From contig NZ_OY780958.1 of assembly GCF_963675985.1 (NCBI RefSeq), positions 3,844,001-3,908,000 of the forward strand: 64,000 bases of DNA, written 5' to 3'. A program made the translations under genes and the position numbers. The notes under the pieces are model-generated. The model did no database searches. It saw nothing but the letters and a program-made list of their open reading frames with translations, and had not been told where the DNA came from. Source of the DNA: an uncultured Roseibium sp. (GTDB taxonomy: Bacteria; Pseudomonadota; Alphaproteobacteria; Rhizobiales; Stappiaceae). This document shows, one piece after another, positions 60,420 through 64,000 of the stretch. Each line of letters begins with the position of its first letter. Position 1 is the stretch's first letter.

Positions 60420-61910
60420 TCACGCGGCCGCGACATCCCGCAGGAAACCGTCGATGGACGCCTGCATTTCCGTCGCCTGACGCTCCAGCGCTTCGGCGGA
60501 ATTCGCGACCGACGTTGCGGACCCGGTTGTCCGTTCCGCTGCTTCGCTCAGGCCGCTGATGTTGGTGGCGACCAGGCCGGTGCCGTTGGCGGCCTCCGCA
60601 ACATTGCGCGAAATCTCGTCGGTGGCCGAGCCTTGCTGTTCGACCGCCGATGCGATTGCCGCGGTGTAATTGTTGACCTCGTCCATGGTGGCTGCGATTG
60701 CACCGATCGCATCGACCGCATCCTTGGTTTCGCCCTGGATCGCGGAGATCTGCGCACCGATTTCCTCGGTCGCCTTGGATGTCTGCGTGGCGAGTTCCTT
60801 GACCTCGGCCGCAACCACCGCGAAGCCCTTGCCGGCCTCGCCGGCCCGGGCGGCCTCAATGGTGGCGTTCAGGGCCAGCAGGTTGGTCTGCTCGGCGATT
60901 GCCTGGATCAGAGTGACCACTTCTCCGATCCGGTTGGCGGCGTCGGCAAGGCCGGCAACCTTCTGGTTGCTGGTCTGGGCCCCCTGGGTGGCCTTTGCGA
61001 CGATACCTGTCGTCTGCTCGACCTGACGGGAGATCTCGGCGATGGAGGAAGACAGTTCCTCGGCCGCGGAGGCGACCATCTGCACGTTGGAAGACGCCGT
61101 ATCGGACGCTTGGGCGGCCGTTGCGGCCCTGTCGGAGGTGTCTTCCGCAACGGAGCCAAGATCCTGCGAGGCAGAGCGCATCGCCCGAACCTGCTGTGTC
61201 ACGCTTTCCAGCTTGCCGCCAATTTCCTGCCGGAAGGCGGCGATGCGTTCGCCGACACGGACCTGATGGTTCCGCTCTTCCGCCATGCGCTCGTTTTCGG
61301 CCTGCTGCATTGCAGAGGCCTGAATCTGGGATGCTTCGGATTCGTTGCGCGCCTTGTCCGCCGCTTCGAAGGCAAGGGACAGACGGTCGACGATCCACCA
61401 CAAGGCGGCCACTTCGGCAACGACGATCACCGCATGGAAGACGACGCGCAAAAAGTTGGAGCCACCCGGGAACACGGCCCAGGGAAGCGCGAAATTGAAT
61501 ACGAGGTGATGCACTGCCACGACACCCGCATAAGCGACCAGTGCCCGCCAGTCGACCCATCCGGCGAGAATGGCCAGAACGGCGAAGAAATACATGTGCC
61601 CGTCGATCTGGAACGATGTGGTCGGGTCGTTCGTCGACAGGGAGGCCACGAACAAAGCCACCAGCGCCGCAAGCGAGATTGCGGTGGCGATCCGGGTTTC
61701 GGTTCCCGCCTTGTATTTGACCCAGGTTCCCGTCGCCGCCGCCCCTAGCAGAAGCGCAGCGCCGGAAACGGTCACGACCGATATGGTGCCGATCCACCAG
61801 GCGGTCCCCATGACAAGGAGCACATTCGCCCAGACGAAGTAAATGATGTAGCGCGAATAGGTTTCGCGCATGGCATCGAGGCTTGTGACAGCCTGCGTTT
61901 GCTCATTCAT
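60420..61910 (-). CDS. Methyl-accepting chemotaxis protein with six-helix membrane sensor
   Basis: Chemoreceptor-type protein of 496 residues. Instead of a periplasmic domain it has six hydrophobic segments between residues 20 and 176 (YIIYFVWANVLLVMGTAWWI is the first), then a coiled-coil linker without an evident HAMP domain, and the signalling domain tipped by AEQTNLLALNATIEAARAGE. Sensing within the membrane, for example of energy state or a hydrophobic ligand, is inferred. GGGGGAG lies 8 bases before the ATG. Its start is only 3 bases past the stop of the small upstream gene. Confidence 0.92.
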   Translation of the reverse strand: MNEQTQAVTSLDAMRETYSRYIIYFVWANVLLVMGTAWWIGTISVVTVSGAALLLGAAATGTWVKYKAGTETRIATAISLAALVALFVASLSTNDPTTSFQIDGHMYFFAVLAILAGWVDWRALVAYAGVVAVHHLVFNFALPWAVFPGGSNFLRVVFHAVIVVAEVAALWWIVDRLSLAFEAADKARNESEASQIQASAMQQAENERMAEERNHQVRVGERIAAFRQEIGGKLESVTQQVRAMRSASQDLGSVAEDTSDRAATAAQASDTASSNVQMVASAAEELSSSIAEISRQVEQTTGIVAKATQGAQTSNQKVAGLADAANRIGEVVTLIQAIAEQTNLLALNATIEAARAGEAGKGFAVVAAEVKELATQTSKATEEIGAQISAIQGETKDAVDAIGAIAATMDEVNNYTAAIASAVEQQGSATDEISRNVAEAANGTGLVATNISGLSEAAERTTGSATSVANSAEALERQATEMQASIDGFLRDVAAA

Positions 61911-61913
61911 GAC

Positions 61914-62234
61914 TTATTCTCCCCCATAGACTTTCACAAACCCCACGCAGGCCCGAGCGACGACCGACGACGCAACGAACGCGGCACCGGACGCATACAG
62001 ACGCCCGACGATGCCGTCGGAATCCGCTTCCGTAACTGCGATCCAGCCTGATGAATCCGTTGATATAATCCGGCCGCCGGCCTCTGCCACGATCTCAGGA
62101 GCGGTCTCGCTCCAGGGACTTGCAAATACGGCGATCTTTCCCCCACCCCCGGGCTGCAGGCCCGCAAAAACCATGATCAGGCAGGCGGCAGAAAAATACG
62201 TGGCGACAAAGCGTTTCGATGTTTTCGCTGACAT
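61914..62234 (-). CDS. Small exported protein coupled to a chemoreceptor gene
   Basis: Protein of 106 residues with an N-terminal hydrophobic segment (RFVATYFSAACLIMVFAGLQ) that may be a signal anchor, then IAVFASPWSETAPEIVAEAGG and a C-terminal hydrophobic/helical stretch FVASSVVARACVGFVKVYGG. GAGG lies 6 bases before the ATG. It ends 3 bases before the six-helix receptor gene, so the two are translationally coupled. No family recognised; a periplasmic or membrane partner of that receptor is plausible. Confidence 0.72.
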   Translation of the reverse strand: MSAKTSKRFVATYFSAACLIMVFAGLQPGGGGKIAVFASPWSETAPEIVAEAGGRIISTDSSGWIAVTEADSDGIVGRLYASGAAFVASSVVARACVGFVKVYGGE

Positions 62235-62534
62235 GTCGGGCCTCAGGAACGCTCCAAGCGTCGGCCCGTTTATGAAACAGGTGATTTAATAATTTCTGAA
62301 ATTCGACGAATGCGTAATGAAAATGCCTTTATTTCTCTTCGTTATATTTCAAAGCACTGTCAAATAGGGAAAACACGCATCATTTGTTTTCCGAAAGTTG
62401 TCTTGACAGTTTTTACGTCACCAGAGGCCCAAACGGCACTCGGCAAGCCGGCACCCGGACGGCAGAAGACCACCGCCTGTTTCCGACGTTCCGGTTCCGA
62501 TGGCTTCAAACCGGGAATAACAAAGTCAGAGCGG
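62235..62534. promoter_or_regulatory. Promoter region of the small-protein/chemoreceptor operon and msrA 3' flank
   Basis: About 300 bases, AT-rich in the half next to the operon start (62280-62400), GC-rich near msrA. No gene is supported. A CGGTTCC / AAACCGG hairpin near 62490-62515 may terminate msrA. Confidence 0.4.
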
Positions 62535-63179
62535 CTACGCGCAGCTGACACCCGTGCCGCGAATGCCGCAATATCCGCCCGGATTTTTCGCCAGATACTG
62601 CTGGTGGTAATCTTCCGCGAAGTAAAACGTATCCAGCTGGCGGATCTCAGTGGTGATCGTCGCCTTGACCCCGCCTGCGCGAAGGGCCTCCTGGTAGGCC
62701 TGTTTCGAGGCATCTGCAGCGGCCACGTCGTCGGCATCGGCCAGATAGATCGCCGATCGGTATTGCGTGCCCGTATCGTTGCCCTGGCGCATTCCCTGGG
62801 TCGGGTCATGATGTTCCCAAAAGACCCTGAACAGGTCCTTCAGCGAAGTCTTGTCCGGATCATAAACAACCAGCACCGCTTCCGTGTGTCCGGTTCTGCC
62901 TGTGCAGGTTTCGTTATACGTGGGATTGGGCGTGTGCCCGCCGGCATAGCCGACCGCCGTCACGTAGACGCCGGGCAATTGCCAGAACAGGCGCTCCGCG
63001 CCCCAGAAACAGCCCATGCCGAACAGCACCGTGCGCATGCCCTCCGGATAAGGCGCGGTCAGGGATCTGCCGTTCACGAAATGCGGCTCGGAGGGAAGGA
63101 TGACCTCATCCCGCCCCGGCAGCGCCTCTTCGGCCGTCGGCACAGAAAACTTCTTGGACAGCATGGTCATGAAGGACAT
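62535..63179 (-). CDS. msrA: Peptide-methionine (S)-S-oxide reductase
   Basis: Repair enzyme of 214 residues that reduces methionine-S-sulfoxide in proteins. The catalytic cysteine is in LFGMGCFWGAERLFW, with the family stretches VGYAGGHTPNPTYNETCTGRTGHTE and FWEHHDPTQGMRQGNDTGTQYRS given here in parts; the C-terminal resolving cysteines are in GGYCGIRGTGVSC. The start at 63179 has GGGAGG 10 bases upstream; a longer frame to 63221 is less likely. Monocistronic; a small membrane-protein gene lies upstream. Confidence 0.95.
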   Translation of the reverse strand: MSFMTMLSKKFSVPTAEEALPGRDEVILPSEPHFVNGRSLTAPYPEGMRTVLFGMGCFWGAERLFWQLPGVYVTAVGYAGGHTPNPTYNETCTGRTGHTEAVLVVYDPDKTSLKDLFRVFWEHHDPTQGMRQGNDTGTQYRSAIYLADADDVAAADASKQAYQEALRAGGVKATITTEIRQLDTFYFAEDYHQQYLAKNPGGYCGIRGTGVSCA

Positions 63180-63322
63180 GGTGGCTTTACCTCCCGAAAC
63201 GTCGCTACACCCGGCCCTCACAACGCAGGCACAGATCTCTTCCAGAAAGATGGCGCTAAGAACCGAATTTGCAAGGATAGTTTATCCCGCCGTGCCGTTG
63301 GCGCACTGACGATCCGTTGAAG

Positions 63323-63667
63323 TCAGACCAGAACGACAGCGCGTCTGTTGCTGCGGGTCCCGAGCCACAGGAAGATCAATCCGAACAAGCCGAACACAGC
63401 CCAGACCGGCCAGGTCAGCAATGTCTGGATAACCGGATCCCACAGGAACGGGCTGACATGGCGCTGTATCGCGGCCTGCGCCATGTTCAAGGTGTCCGGC
63501 GACCGATCAAACCAGAGCTGGCCGAACGGCAGCAGGACCAGTTCGGATTGGGCAATACTCTTGCTGGCATCGGCGATGATCGCGACCAATGCACACGCCA
63601 GCATGACGTACCCGCCAAGCCGGAATAATAATCTCAACAACGCAAACACTTCGGACCTTCGTCTCAA
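63323..63667 (-). CDS. Small two-helix membrane protein
   Basis: Protein of 114 residues with two transmembrane segments (LLFRLGGYVMLACALVAIIA near 12-32 and LTWPVWAVFGLFGLIFLWLG near 84-103) and a polar loop between them (LPFGQLWFDRSPDTLNMAQA). The C-terminus is short and basic. Proteins of this layout are widespread next to msrA-type genes in Rhizobiales-like genomes, without known function. The start could be 63667 or a few codons later. Confidence 0.75.
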   Translation of the reverse strand: MRRRSEVFALLRLLFRLGGYVMLACALVAIIADASKSIAQSELVLLPFGQLWFDRSPDTLNMAQAAIQRHVSPFLWDPVIQTLLTWPVWAVFGLFGLIFLWLGTRSNRRAVVLV

Positions 63668-64000
63668 CGATCAAAAACTAAAATTCATTCTAAATAGCAA
63701 TCCGCGACGCATCGTGACCTTCCGGACGATTCATGGCCGCACATTCGGCACCGTCGCTCATGATGAACACATTGACAAATAATCTCATAAAAAACAACAG
63801 CAAAGATCCAGACCTGAGATTTTCGAGTCGGCCTGAAGCCGACATTGCAACTCGTGCACAGTTTATTTTGTGCGTTGCAATCCCCGAAAATCCGGCCTGT
63901 CCGCAGCGCATATGCACCGGACCACAAAAAAACTTCCACAGTCGCTTGCACTCCGGCAATGCCTGAGTATATTGCGCAACTCGCAGGCGGGGTTTTTCGC
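63668..64000. other. Right end of the window, intergenic with a nested inverted repeat
   Basis: No gene is supported. Two short open frames on the minus strand overlap each other with no coding bias. A nested inverted repeat at 63818-63892 is listed separately. Confidence 0.4.
63818..63892. repeat. Nested inverted repeat
   Basis: Outer arms GATTTTCG (63818) and CGAAAATC (63885). Inner arms ATTGCAAC (63844) and GTTGCAAT (63874), then GCACA and TGTGC, leave an AT-rich 8-base loop. No T-run follows. It could fold as a long cruciform or RNA hairpin; role unknown. Confidence 0.6.

Noticed and set aside
63685..63959. Two overlapping short minus-strand frames at the window end
   Set aside because: They cover the nested inverted repeat, have Cys/Arg-rich random-looking products and no start signal.
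1..64000. CRISPR array, tRNA or rRNA genes
   Set aside because: No regularly spaced direct repeats and no cloverleaf or rRNA-like sequence were seen on either strand; the repeats found are only two-copy or hairpin types.

Overview
The window looks like chromosomal DNA of a GC-rich alphaproteobacterium. It most resembles a marine Stappiaceae-type organism (Roseibium/Labrenzia/Stappia). That placement is an inference from protein families, gene packing and the style of the short interspersed repeats; no rRNA or tRNA gene is present to confirm it. Nearly all of it is dense, high-GC coding sequence. The one strongly AT-rich gene is the ClpX-finger/cyclase gene at 57.1-58.1 kb.

Layout. 1-6.6 kb (minus strand): a BMP-family nucleoside-type ABC importer (two permeases, double ATPase, two tandem binding proteins) behind a SorC/DeoR-type regulator. 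7.1-12.2 kb: a DUF1194 von Willebrand protein, methylglyoxal synthase overlapping glucokinase, and the helicase HrpB. 12.3-15.9 kb: a YnjBCD-type ABC importer. 15.9-16.7 kb: bacterioferritin and its ferredoxin. 17-30.6 kb: an SDR enzyme and four chemoreceptors (one with a very large periplasmic region, two tandem Cache paralogues, one CHASE3 receptor cotranscribed with a free periplasmic sensor-like protein), interrupted by DUF1801, two RNA methyltransferases and a nucleotide-sugar-type SDR. 30.6-46.3 kb: peroxiredoxin, YtoQ, a divergent cold-shock protein, a B12/radical-SAM enzyme, cell-wall enzymes (lytic transglycosylase, MepA, a LAS-type peptidase candidate), an esterase, a Rieske oxygenase, an M42 peptidase, a class II amidotransferase, a patatin, two acetyltransferases and a LysR regulator. 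46.4-56.9 kb: lepA, a ccdAB toxin-antitoxin pair, PhnA, two LysR regulators, a tautomerase, then pheS-(membrane protein)-pheT. 59.7-64 kb: a nucleotidyltransferase, a six-helix membrane chemoreceptor with a coupled small gene, msrA and a small membrane protein.

The most interesting locus is 56.86-59.08 kb. A small AT-rich islet sits exactly at the 3' end of pheT. It is bounded by about 59-bp direct repeats, and the right copy re-encodes the last eleven residues of PheT plus the stop. Apart from an IS5/IS427-type insertion that landed in it later, it carries one gene: a ClpX-type C4 zinc finger, a coiled coil and a class III nucleotide cyclase in one protein. The cyclase keeps both metal-binding aspartates and the transition-state arginine but has lost the purine-selecting lysine and the catalytic asparagine. 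This architecture and setting suggest a horizontally acquired cyclic-nucleotide signalling or defence gene. No effector gene lies next to it.

Other non-coding structure includes two copies of a roughly 100-bp palindromic interspersed repeat, a 34-bp remnant made only of IS tips, two tandem hairpins each bounded by CTAG, clear intrinsic terminators after several chemoreceptor genes, and inverted repeats in the promoter regions of LysR genes.
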